Under the pieces are notes generated by a model, which worked only from the letters and a program-made list of their open reading frames with translations, was not told the DNA's origin and did no database searches. DNA of 9,750 nt from Chitinophagia bacterium (GTDB lineage Bacteria > Bacteroidota > Bacteroidia > Chitinophagales > Chitinophagaceae), in contig RGVM01000060.1 in assembly GCA_010027295.1 (NCBI GenBank), positions 1-9,750 of the forward strand. Reading direction: 5' to 3'. The position numbers and the translations under genes are program-made. Positions 1 to 6,698 of this stretch are shown one piece after another (position 1 is the stretch's first letter; each line of letters opens with the position of its first letter).

Positions 1-240
1 GTGACCGTCTGAGCATACGGTATGAAGGTGTTTTCGCAGGTGAAGCCTTCGCGCAGCATGCGCTTCAACCCGTCTTCCCCGTAGCGGTCGTGGAAGCGAT
101 AGAGGAAGTCCCACCGCATCTGGTCGACCATGATGCCCACAACGAGCTTGGGGCTGGCGATGGTCTTGCCGTTCGGCTGTGCGCAGACAGTGGATGCCAA
201 GACGATGACTGGCAGGAAGAGCTTCAAAAGACGGTTCATG
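1..240 (-). CDS. PafA-type alkaline phosphatase family protein, N-terminal part (runs off the left edge)
   Basis: This is the first 80 codons of a secreted or periplasmic phosphomonoesterase/phosphodiesterase of the alkaline phosphatase superfamily. The translation starts MNRLLKLFLPVIVLASTVCA, a signal peptide with a likely cut after residue 20. A strand carrying VVGIMVDQMRWDFL (residues 33-46) follows; D39 should be a Zn ligand by analogy with PafA of Elizabethkingia. Then come DRYGEDGLKRMLREGF and NTFIPYAQT, where T78 is at the place of the catalytic threonine nucleophile. The rest of the active site (Asn, Lys, Arg and the other metal ligands) lies outside the window, so the exact activity cannot be told; Bacteroidota carry several paralogues. 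The ATG is supported by the signal peptide and by a -7 promoter element just upstream. Confidence 0.9.
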
Positions 241-257
241 TTGGATCGGATTGTATA

Positions 258-290
258 CAAATGTAATGCGCGGTCCATCCACATTCCGAA
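258..290 (-). promoter_or_regulatory. Bacteroidota-type promoter for the PafA-like gene
   Basis: On the minus strand the bases 265-258 read TACATTTG, a full match to the Bacteroidota -7 consensus TAnnTTTG. TTCG (290-287), one mismatch from the -33 TTTG, lies 21 bases further upstream. The start codon at 240 is 17 bases downstream of the -7 box, which implies a leader of about 10 bases. This is a motif match only; the transcription start is inferred. Confidence 0.6.
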
Positions 291-408
291 GTGAGAAAAA
301 ATAGAAAGCCTTCGCCTCACATCCGTTTGCCTGGGCATCGAACCCGGTCGGCGCACGGACAATCAGGAGGGGGGAAACTCCATCCAGGTAACCGATCCAC
401 GGAAGAAG

Positions 409-538
409 CCCCCCCGGTTTTGAGAACCACCGGGGGTTTTGAGAACCACCGGGGGTTCTGAGAACTCCCCCGGGTTTTGAGAACTACGGGGGGTTTTGAG
501 AACTCCCTCCGGTTTTAAGAACTACGAGGGGTGAGAAC
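409..538 (+). repeat. Tandem array with exact 19-bp period and pairing linkers
   Basis: A 12-base core GGTTTTGAGAAC occurs at 416, 435, 454 (GGTTCTGAGAAC), 473, 492 and 511 (GGTTTTAAGAAC), each start exactly 19 bases from the last. A shortened seventh copy, GGTGAGAAC, starts at 530. Inside the core, GTTYTGAGAAC is a near-palindrome; the copy at 455-465 is perfect around its central base. The 7-base linkers between cores differ and are either C-rich (466-472 tcccccg, 504-510 tccctcc, plus the C-run at 409-415) or G-rich (caccggg twice, tacgggg, tacgagg). Neighbouring linkers can pair: 411-418 with 429-436 (8 bp), 467-472 with 487-492 (6 bp) and 505-509 with 526-530 (5 bp). Function unknown; it could be a row of operator sites, a structured RNA or a simple repeat expansion. 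Confidence 0.85.
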
Positions 539-605
539 CGTATCATCGTCGGACTGTCGTCGAGCCGGATTCCTTTTTTTCACAGAAAAGGCCTCCGCAA
601 GTGTA

Positions 606-637
606 GAGGTCTGTGCCGTAGCAGGAGGTCTACGCCG
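606..637 (+). repeat. Two-copy imperfect direct repeat, also offset by 19 bp
   Basis: GAGGTCTGTGCCG (606-618) recurs as GAGGTCTACGCCG (625-637), 11 of 13 identical, at an offset of 19 bases. The sequence differs from the core of the upstream array, so the shared 19-bp spacing may be chance. No function assigned. Confidence 0.45.
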
Positions 638-714
638 AAGGCTGGCAGCTCATTTTTTCAACCTGACGCAACCATGCGGTCCCTCTGGCGGCAACGGCCT
701 TCCCCTTTTTTTTG

Positions 715-722
715 TAATTTTG
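715..722 (+). promoter_or_regulatory. -7 promoter element for the PLP enzyme gene
   Basis: TAATTTTG fully matches the Bacteroidota -7 consensus TAnnTTTG and lies 18 bases before the ATG at 741, implying a leader of about a dozen bases. No good TTTG is seen 19-23 bases upstream, so the -33 element is weak or missing. Confidence 0.5.
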
Positions 723-740
723 CGTGTCAATTCAGATACC

Positions 741-1997
741 ATGGGAGATATTTTTGAAAGGCTCATACAGAACTATGGACCGATCGGGCAGCATCGGGAG
801 CGGGCTCACGGTTATTTCGCGTTCCCCAAGCTGGATGGCCCCATCGGAAGCCGGATGGATTTCAGGGGCAGGGAGAAGATCGTCTGGAGCCTCAACAACT
901 ACCTCGGACTGGCCAACCACCCGGAGGTACGCAAGGCCGATGCCGATGCATCCACGGAGTGGGGTCTCGCCTACCCGATGGGCGCGCGCATGATGAGCGG
1001 CAACAGCAACCACCACGAGCGGTTGGAGCGCGAGCTCGCGGCCTTCGTCCACAAGGAGGACGCCATCCTATTCAACTTCGGCTACCAGGGCATCATGAGC
1101 CTCATCGACGTGCTTTGCAGCCGTCACGACGTCATTGTTTACGACGCCGAAAGCCACGCCTGTATCATCGACGGACTCCGCCTGCATCCAGGCCAGCGTT
1201 TCGTCTTCAAGCATAACGACGTGGACGACTGCGAAAAGCAGTTGACGAGGGCCCAGGCGCTGATCGACAAGCAGGGCCGGGGCGGAATCCTCCTCATCAC
1301 CGAGGGTGTCTTCGGCATGGCCGGCGACCAGGGGAAATTGAAGGAGATAGCGGCCCTCAGGCCGAAATTCGACTTCCGCCTGCTGGTAGACGACGCCCAT
1401 GGCTTCGGAACCCTTGGCCGTACCGGCGCAGGTGCCGGTGAAGAACAGGGTGTACAGGATGAGATCGACCTCTACTTCTCGACATTCGCCAAGTCGATGG
1501 CCAGCATCGGCGCGTTCGTCGCAGGCCCGAAGAATATTCTCGACTACGTACGCTACAACATCCGCAGCCAGATCTTCGCCAAGTCGCTCCCGATGCCTCT
1601 TGTCATCGGCAACCTCAAGCGCCTGGAGCTGCTCCGCAACCACCCCGAACTGAAGGACAGGCTCTGGGACGTGGCCACCAAACTACAGAACGGTCTTAAG
1701 TCGAGGGGTTTCGACATCGGCAAGACCGACTCCGTCGTCACGCCCATCTACATGAAGGGCGGAGTAGAGGAAGCCACCGCCATGGTAATGGACCTCCGCG
1801 AGAACTACAACATCTTCTGCTCCATAGTAGTGTATCCCGTGATACCCAAGGGGCATATCATCTACAGGCTGATCCCCACGGCGGTACATACCGATGAGGA
1901 TATCCGACTGACCTTGGAGGCATTCGACGCCACCAAGCGCAAACTGGACGCCGGAGAGTACCGGGTGGAAGAGATACCCGAGATGGCGGGACACTGA
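741..1997 (+). CDS. Alpha-oxoamine synthase family PLP enzyme, probable serine palmitoyltransferase
   Basis: A 418-residue fold-type I PLP enzyme of the group that joins an amino acid to an acyl-CoA with loss of CO2 (serine palmitoyltransferase, 2-amino-3-ketobutyrate CoA ligase, BioF). Landmarks are SLNNYLGLANHPEV (50-63), the glycine-rich PMGARMMSGN segment (79-88), YDAESHAC with the ring-stacking H139, VDDAHGFGTLG with D217 contacting the pyridine nitrogen and H220, and the PLP lysine K251 in STFAKSMASIGAF. The full-length match with Bacteroidota sphingolipid-pathway homologues makes serine plus acyl-CoA to 3-ketosphinganine the best guess, but the sequence alone does not exclude a glycine C-acetyltransferase. 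The ATG at 741 starts the conserved MGDIFERL; the in-frame GTG at 531 would add 70 unconserved residues and is rejected. The gene stands alone, with its own promoter element and terminator. Confidence 0.9.
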   Translation: MGDIFERLIQNYGPIGQHRERAHGYFAFPKLDGPIGSRMDFRGREKIVWSLNNYLGLANHPEVRKADADASTEWGLAYPMGARMMSGNSNHHERLERELAAFVHKEDAILFNFGYQGIMSLIDVLCSRHDVIVYDAESHACIIDGLRLHPGQRFVFKHNDVDDCEKQLTRAQALIDKQGRGGILLITEGVFGMAGDQGKLKEIAALRPKFDFRLLVDDAHGFGTLGRTGAGAGEEQGVQDEIDLYFSTFAKSMASIGAFVAGPKNILDYVRYNIRSQIFAKSLPMPLVIGNLKRLELLRNHPELKDRLWDVATKLQNGLKSRGFDIGKTDSVVTPIYMKGGVEEATAMVMDLRENYNIFCSIVVYPVIPKGHIIYRLIPTAVHTDEDIRLTLEAFDATKRKLDAGEYRVEEIPEMAGH

Positions 1998-2309
1998 CGG
2001 CCCTGCATCGAATCAAGACACCAAAGCCGCTGCCACCCGTGACAGCGGCTTTTTCTTTTCTTTGATGGCAAAAAAATCGAGGGCCGGATAGACATCCAGC
2101 CCTGTTTGTAATCCAATATCCTATGAAAAACCAAGGCTATAACGAGTCCTGTATCCGCATTATTGCGAAACCTCGCCCTTCATTCCGAAAGAAGGGCCTA
2201 ACATGCTGATATACAAAGGCAGTTCCTTAAAAAAAAATCGGAACCAGCGCCCAGGGGCTTAACCTTGTTCCGGCTCGGTTGTAATAGTGAACAGAAAAAT
2301 CACTTTCCC
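1998..2309 (+). other. Intergenic region before ubiX with a small hairpin
   Basis: Apart from the terminator at 2023-2060, this 312-base stretch holds an inverted repeat, GCCCTTC (2175-2181) with GAAGGGC (2191-2197), over a 9-base loop and without a T-run. It also has an A9 tract (2229-2237) and a one-mismatch -7 element, TAACCTTG (2260-2267), which could serve ubiX with a leader of about 35 bases. A 28-codon ORF from 2123 has no recognisable features. No gene is called here. Confidence 0.5.
2023..2060 (+). terminator. Intrinsic terminator after the PLP enzyme gene
   Basis: AAAGCCGCTG (2023-2032) pairs perfectly with CAGCGGCTTT (2043-2052) over a 10-base loop and is followed by a T-rich tail (TTTTTCTTTTCTTT). 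It starts 26 bases after the stop codon and should end transcription of the gene at 741-1997. Confidence 0.9.
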
Positions 2310-2882
2310 ATGGGGACGAGGAGGATTGTGTTGGCGGCCACCGGTGCGAGCGGTGCCATCTACTTCAGGATGCTGGCGCAGAAATTGTCGGCCTGTCTTG
2401 GGGAAGAGGACAGGGCTGCACTCGTGATGTCGGACAATGCCCGTGACGTTTGGCGGACCGAACTGGGGGATGACGGATACGAACGCCTTCCCTTCCGCAT
2501 CTATGACAGGAACGACTTCGGTGCACCCTTCGCCTCGGGGTCGGGCCGCTTCGATACCATGATCGTCGCGCCCTGCTCGATGGGCACCCTGGGCCGCATC
2601 GCTGGGGGCATCTCCAACGACCTGATCACCCGCGCGGCCGATGTGATGCTGAAGGAACGCCGCCGGCTCATCTTACTGTTGCGGGAAGCCCCGTACAACC
2701 TCATACATATTCGCAATATGGAGGCCGTGACAATGGCTGGTGCCATTGTCTGTCCTGCGACACCATCTTTCTACAGCAGACCTGTGACCTTGGAAGAGGC
2801 TGTCGCAACGGTCGTGGACAGGGTGCTGGATCTGGCGGGACTGGACGTCAAAACCTATCGCTGGGGGGATGGAGACATCTAG
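2310..2882 (+). CDS. ubiX: Flavin prenyltransferase UbiX
   Basis: A 190-residue protein of the UbiX/Pad1 family, which joins a dimethylallyl group to FMN to make prenyl-FMN, the cofactor of UbiD-type decarboxylases. The family signature is complete: TGASG phosphate-binding turn (11-15), VAPCSMGTLGRIAGGISNDLITRAADVMLKE in two blocks (86-116), LREAPYNLIHIRNM (124-137) and PSFYSRP (152-158). By comparison with Pseudomonas UbiX, K115, R125, E126, Y155 and R171 correspond to known active-site residues. The ATG at 2310 gives the usual family length; the upstream TTG at 2265 would add 15 residues with no match to the family. No ubiD is in the window, so the decarboxylase served is unknown. The stop codon shares bases with that of the convergent lolA-like gene. 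Confidence 0.93.
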   Translation: MGTRRIVLAATGASGAIYFRMLAQKLSACLGEEDRAALVMSDNARDVWRTELGDDGYERLPFRIYDRNDFGAPFASGSGRFDTMIVAPCSMGTLGRIAGGISNDLITRAADVMLKERRRLILLLREAPYNLIHIRNMEAVTMAGAIVCPATPSFYSRPVTLEEAVATVVDRVLDLAGLDVKTYRWGDGDI

Positions 2883-3550
2883 CGGAGGTCGATGACCTCG
2901 ACACCCGGATACTTCTTGGGATCGAATATGAATGCGGCATCGGGGATGTCGGCGCTCGTCTTCATGCTTCCCACCGAATAGGTGTAGCGATTCCCGCTTT
3001 TCTCGAAGACAGTGGTGGCTACGAGGTTCTTCGCCGACTTGTCGACCTCGACGATGACTTTGAAGAAAGGCTTTGACTTGTCGATGGGTGTGAGTTCAAT
3101 GTATTGGATTATCTTGGCACCGACCTTCTTCTCCTCGTTGAGTTTGTACAGGAAGTCCTTGTCGTAGAAGTTGGTGAAGAGCTTTTGTGGGGTGATGCTG
3201 CCACTGCCCTTGTCGAGGTTGGATATCTGTACTTCGTTGGCGCCCTTATCGAAGGTCCATACTGTCTTTCCGTCGCAGAATATCTCTTGTCCGTCGAGGC
3301 TGATCTTATACTTGACCCCTTTCATCTGAACGGTACCCGACTTGCTGCCCTGCTCCTTGCCGGCCGCGTTTGCGATCTTTAGGGTGAAGGGGGCGTTCAC
3401 GGCCTTGTAGGTCTTAAACTTGGCGCTGACGGCGTCCAGAATCTTTTTCGCGTCGGGATCGCTCTTCCCGAGGGAACCTTTGGTGGGCTGGGCGGCTGCC
3501 TGGCAGACGGCCATGGCAAGGATGAGGCTGGCTATGATATTGCGCTTCAT
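2879..3550 (-). CDS. lolA: LolA-like outer-membrane lipoprotein carrier protein
   Basis: A 223-residue periplasmic protein of the LolA/LolB-like half-barrel fold, which ferries lipoproteins from the inner to the outer membrane. The signal peptide is MKRNIIASLILAMAVCQAAA with a cut before Q21. The mature part has the N-terminal helix DPDAKKILDAVSAKFKTYKA (31-50) and then the run of strands typical of the fold, including GVKYKISLDGQEIFCDGKTVWTF in residues 78-100. It ends in YPGVEVIDLR, a tail common to the Bacteroidota members. ATG 3550 is preferred over the in-frame GTG at 3574 because it begins the signal peptide directly. It lies 66 bases downstream of ftsK, same strand, a pairing usual in this phylum; a promoter-like motif in the gap suggests it can also be transcribed alone. 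Confidence 0.88.
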   Translation of the reverse strand: MKRNIIASLILAMAVCQAAAQPTKGSLGKSDPDAKKILDAVSAKFKTYKAVNAPFTLKIANAAGKEQGSKSGTVQMKGVKYKISLDGQEIFCDGKTVWTFDKGANEVQISNLDKGSGSITPQKLFTNFYDKDFLYKLNEEKKVGAKIIQYIELTPIDKSKPFFKVIVEVDKSAKNLVATTVFEKSGNRYTYSVGSMKTSADIPDAAFIFDPKKYPGVEVIDLR

Positions 3551-3580
3551 GGTCTTTTCCGGGTCTTGACGCACCGGGCG

Positions 3581-3609
3581 TAAAGATACCTCATTCCCAG
3601 CAGCTGCAA
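3581..3609 (-). promoter_or_regulatory. Possible internal promoter for lolA
   Basis: On the minus strand, TATCTTTA (3588-3581) matches the -7 consensus TAnnTTTG at all but the last base, and TTG (3609-3607) sits 18 bases upstream as a -33 element. The lolA ATG is 30 bases downstream of the -7 box. This would allow lolA expression apart from ftsK. Confidence 0.45.
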
Positions 3610-3616
3610 GGGGGTG

Positions 3617-6166
3617 CTATCGAAGGGTCTCTAGGTATGCCTCTAGTTCCGACTCGGAGCGGAAAAGGACCTCTCTCGCCTTGCTGCCGAGGTTTGGACC
3701 CACGATACCGGCGGCCTCCAACTGGTCCATAAGTCGTCCCGCCCGATTATATCCCAGCTTGAGCCGCCGCTGGAGGAGAGAGGTAGAACCCATGTTGTTC
3801 TGAACGATCAGACGGGCGGCCTCTTCAAAATAGGAATCCCGGTCTCCGAGGTCGACCTCGCGTCCCTCCATCTCCTTCTCATCGACGTATTCCGGCAGAA
3901 GGAATGCCTGTGGGTAGCCTTGTTGCGCGCCGATGAAGTCAACAAGTCGCTCCACCTCGGGTGTGTCGACGAAAACGCACTGGACACGGGTCAGTTCTCC
4001 GTTGTAGGACACTAGCATGTCGCCCCGTCCGATGAGTTGCTCGGCTCCGCCCGTGTCGAGGATGGTACGGCTGTCGACGCGCGACGAGACCTTGAAGGCG
4101 ATGCGGGCCGGGAAGTTGGCCTTGATGGTGCCGGTGATAATGTTGACGGACGGGCGCTGCGTGGCTATGACCAGATGGATGCCGACGGCCCTTGCGAGCT
4201 GGGCGAGGCGGGCGATCGGCATTTCTATCTCCTTCCCGGCCGTCATGATGAGGTCGGCGAACTCGTCGATGACGAGCACTATGAACGGCAGGAACTGGTG
4301 GCCCTTCTGAGGGTTGAGCCTTCGGTTGACGAACTTCTCGTTGTATTCCCGGATATTGCGGCAGCCCGCTTCCTTGAGGAGGTCGTAGCGTGTGTCCATC
4401 TCAATGCAGAGGGCGTTGAGGGTGTTGACGACCTTACGAGTGTCAGTGATGATGGCGTCCTCCTCCCCGGGCAGCTTGGCGAGGAAATGCTTCTCGATGG
4501 TGGTGTACAGGCTGAGCTCGACCTTCTTGGGATCCACCAGGACGAACTTGAGCTGGGAGGGATGCTTTTTGTATAGTAGGGAGGTAAGAACGGCATTGAT
4601 GCCGACCGATTTGCCCTGTCCGGTGGCGCCTGCCATGAGCAGGTGTGGCATCGTCGCCAGGTCCACAATGAAGAGTTCATTGTCGATTGTTTTACCGAGG
4701 GCGATGGGCAGTGCATGGCGGCTGTTCTGAAACTTATCAGATGCCAGCAGGCTTCGCATCCCGACGATACTCTTCTTCACATTGGGCACTTCGATGCCGA
4801 TGGCGCCCTTGCCGGGTATCGGGGCGATGATGCGGATACCCAGGGCGGCGAGGCTCAGGGCGATATCGTCCTCCAGGTTGCGGATGCGGGCGATGCGTAC
4901 CCCATCGGCGGGCACAACTTCATAAAGGGTGACAGTTGGACCCACCGTCGCGGATATGTCCTTGATGGCGATGGAGTAGTTCTCAAGCGTCCGCTCTATC
5001 TGTACCTTGTTGGCATTGAGTTCAACGGCGTCCGTCATGACCCTTTCCCCCGCATATTGTTCGAGCAGGTCGAGGGTGGGATAGCGGTAGTTCCGAAGGT
5101 CGAGTACAGGGTCATAGGGCGGCAACTGGGCCACTTTGTCTCGGGCATCCGGAACAGGGTCAACGGGGTTGTCAATGGGGTTATTGATCCGAAGGGCCAG
5201 CTGTTCCGTGGAACGGGAAGCCTCCGCCTCGCTTGGACGCTTGCCTGTTGGTGTGGCAGGCTGAACCGTCGGCTCACTTGTCGGGGCCAAGGGTACGAGA
5301 TAGGGATCCGGCACGGGCTTGAGGCTTGATGCGTTTGACTCAGGCCCAGGATGCTCCACCAGGGTCAAGCCCTCATCGGGTTCCGGCTCGGAAGCAACGA
5401 TGCGGAGTTTCACACCGGATGGGACAGGACGCAGCCCTTTGCCTTCCATATCGGCTGCGATTGGGGATACCTCCGCAGAATCCGGGGCGACAGGGGGCGT
5501 AGCAACAGCAGCTTCATCGGAAGCCTCCGTCCGACTTTCTCGGAACGATGGCATACGGATGGCGGTGAAGTCGGGATCAAATTGCCAGATAATGATACAA
5601 AGCCCTATCAGCAGGAGCAGGGTGGCTGTACCGAGAAAGCCAGCCACCCCCTCCAGCCACATACACATGGCATCTCCCAGTTCTCCGCCCCAGTGAAAGC
5701 CGGTTCCGGGCACCGTCAGCGAAAGGCAGATGCTGAGCCAGAGGATGATAAGTCCGGTCCGTAACACGACCCTTCGGATAGGGAAATACGCATAACCCAG
5801 CAGTAGGTTCACACCGATGCAACCCGACCAGCCGGCGAACAGGATGGAGGCTATGCCGAAGCCCTCATATACGAGCAAATGAGAAACGAATGCGCCAAAG
5901 GTTCCGAGCATATTGCCGATCTCCCGCGCATTGGGCAGCAGGATGCGCATTCCCAGCTGTCGCACCACGTCTTGGTCCTTCTGCCAGTTGAATAAATGGG
6001 AGCATATGGCTACGACCAGGAAGAAAGAGAGGAAAATCAGGGATGCCCCCACGATCTTATGCGTCCTCTTGTCACGAACCATCTGGCCCAGAGCTGCTTC
6101 GGGCTCTTTTTCGGCTGTCAACGGGGGCTCCGCGGCCTGCTTCCTCCTTCCTTTCCGTTCGGGCAT
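3617..6166 (-). CDS. ftsK: DNA translocase FtsK
   Basis: An 849-residue septal DNA pump of the FtsK/SpoIIIE family, which moves chromosome ends out of the closing septum and promotes dimer resolution. Residues about 37-59, 86-125, 136-152 and 172-194 are hydrophobic and form four or five membrane segments. A Pro/Glu/Ser-rich linker covers roughly 200-345; the alpha and beta motor domains follow. Walker A is GATGQGKS (513-520, K519) and Walker B is FIVLVIDEFADL (628-639, D634/E635), with ATQRPSVNIITG (668-679) after it. The C-terminal gamma winged helix (about 778-836, LLQRRLKLGYNRAGRLMDQLEAAGIV) binds the orienting DNA sequences. The length is usual for the phylum and all motor motifs are intact. 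ATG 6166 lies behind a full -7 promoter match. Confidence 0.97.
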   Translation of the reverse strand: MPERKGRRKQAAEPPLTAEKEPEAALGQMVRDKRTHKIVGASLIFLSFFLVVAICSHLFNWQKDQDVVRQLGMRILLPNAREIGNMLGTFGAFVSHLLVYEGFGIASILFAGWSGCIGVNLLLGYAYFPIRRVVLRTGLIILWLSICLSLTVPGTGFHWGGELGDAMCMWLEGVAGFLGTATLLLLIGLCIIIWQFDPDFTAIRMPSFRESRTEASDEAAVATPPVAPDSAEVSPIAADMEGKGLRPVPSGVKLRIVASEPEPDEGLTLVEHPGPESNASSLKPVPDPYLVPLAPTSEPTVQPATPTGKRPSEAEASRSTEQLALRINNPIDNPVDPVPDARDKVAQLPPYDPVLDLRNYRYPTLDLLEQYAGERVMTDAVELNANKVQIERTLENYSIAIKDISATVGPTVTLYEVVPADGVRIARIRNLEDDIALSLAALGIRIIAPIPGKGAIGIEVPNVKKSIVGMRSLLASDKFQNSRHALPIALGKTIDNELFIVDLATMPHLLMAGATGQGKSVGINAVLTSLLYKKHPSQLKFVLVDPKKVELSLYTTIEKHFLAKLPGEEDAIITDTRKVVNTLNALCIEMDTRYDLLKEAGCRNIREYNEKFVNRRLNPQKGHQFLPFIVLVIDEFADLIMTAGKEIEMPIARLAQLARAVGIHLVIATQRPSVNIITGTIKANFPARIAFKVSSRVDSRTILDTGGAEQLIGRGDMLVSYNGELTRVQCVFVDTPEVERLVDFIGAQQGYPQAFLLPEYVDEKEMEGREVDLGDRDSYFEEAARLIVQNNMGSTSLLQRRLKLGYNRAGRLMDQLEAAGIVGPNLGSKAREVLFRSESELEAYLETLR

Positions 6167-6190
6167 GCGTCAGGGCTTCAGTCTGCAGCA

Positions 6191-6198
6191 CAAAGGTA
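6191..6198 (-). promoter_or_regulatory. -7 promoter element for ftsK
   Basis: TACCTTTG on the minus strand (6198-6191) fully matches TAnnTTTG, 24 bases before the ftsK ATG. A TTG at 6216-6214 is 15 bases upstream, shorter than the usual -33 spacing, so the upstream element is uncertain. Confidence 0.5.
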
Positions 6199-6255
6199 AT
6201 CGGTTTGTGGGTGCAAGATGCCGTCCGTGCGGTGCCATCGGACCGGAATGGTTGG

Positions 6256-6681
6256 TCACTCCTCCTCCCTCTCCGTCTCGAGCCTCAAGAGATTGCCCGG
6301 CACGGAAATGACGAGGCATATCCACCCCAGTATCAGGCAAGCTCCTCCGATGGGTGTGATGAAGGCGAACATGCCCAGTCCGGGCTGTCCGGACATGGTG
6401 AGCAAGGCTGATGTGTATAGTGATCCGCTGAAGAGCAAGGTACCTGCAATCATGAAACCGGCTGCGTTCACCAGGCTGCGGCTATGGTAGCGCTTGTACA
6501 GGATGCCGATACAGAGAAGGGCAAGCGCATGGTAAAACTGGTAGTTGACAGCCATCTGCCAGACGGTGTTGATTTCAGGCGTCATTTGCTCCTTGAGCAG
6601 ATGGGCGCCGAAGGCACCGACGGCTACCGCCAGTGCGCCAAAGATACCTGCGATTTTCACATACAGACGATTCTTGTGCAT
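6256..6681 (-). CDS. DUF423 family small membrane protein
   Basis: A 141-residue, four-helix inner-membrane protein of the DUF423 (YgdD-like) family, whose function is not known. The family motifs are visible: GALAVAVGAFGAHLL (15-29), YQFYHALALL (47-56), GTLLFSGSLY (80-89) and TPIGGACLILGW (109-120). The acidic tail LETEREEE should be cytosolic or unstructured. ATG 6681 fits the usual short N-terminus; the alternative TTG at 6711 would add ten residues and overlap the end of the shikimate kinase gene. It probably belongs to one transcript with that gene, 17 bases upstream. An 89-base gap holding a promoter element separates it from ftsK. Confidence 0.9.
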   Translation of the reverse strand: MHKNRLYVKIAGIFGALAVAVGAFGAHLLKEQMTPEINTVWQMAVNYQFYHALALLCIGILYKRYHSRSLVNAAGFMIAGTLLFSGSLYTSALLTMSGQPGLGMFAFITPIGGACLILGWICLVISVPGNLLRLETEREEE

Positions 6682-6698
6682 ATGGGTCGTATTCAGGG

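Larger units (their letters stand above)
241..740. other. 500-base intergenic region between divergent genes
   Basis: No protein-coding gene is supported here. The region holds the minus-strand promoter for the phosphatase (258-290), the 19-bp tandem array (about 409-538), a two-copy direct repeat (606-637), several T-rich tracts and the plus-strand -7 box (715-722). A plus-strand frame is open from GTG 531, but 531-740 shows no match to the family of the downstream enzyme and the GTG lies inside the last unit of the array, so it is taken as non-coding. Bases 301-400 show nothing I can name. Confidence 0.7.

Noticed and set aside
325..350. tRNA T-arm-like sequence on the minus strand (GGGTTCGATGCCC)
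   Set aside because: The T stem has a mismatch and no matching acceptor, D or anticodon stems are found at the right distances.
411..440. Intrinsic terminator (8-bp GC stem followed by TTTT)
   Set aside because: The stem is strong, but no plus-strand gene ends upstream in the window and the T-run is just the start of the next repeat core; it is better explained as one unit of the array.
432..493. G-quadruplex
   Set aside because: The G-runs at 432-436, 451-455 and 488-493 are separated by 14 or more bases, too far for a canonical quadruplex, and have C-run partners nearby.
409..538. CRISPR array
   Set aside because: The repeated core is 12 bases with 7-base linkers that alternate and pair with each other; true CRISPR repeats and spacers are far longer and spacers are unrelated. 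No cas gene is near.
531..740. N-terminal extension of the PLP enzyme from GTG 531
   Set aside because: The 70 extra residues show no family match, the GTG lies in the last repeat unit, and a -7 promoter box at 715-722 lies within the would-be extension.
2123..2209. 28-codon ORF starting ATGAAAAAC
   Set aside because: Too short, no recognisable motif, and it contains the hairpin at 2175-2197; nothing supports translation.
4037..5329. Long open frames on the plus strand opposite ftsK
   Set aside because: They are antisense shadows of a well-conserved ftsK in a GC-rich gene and show no protein family features.
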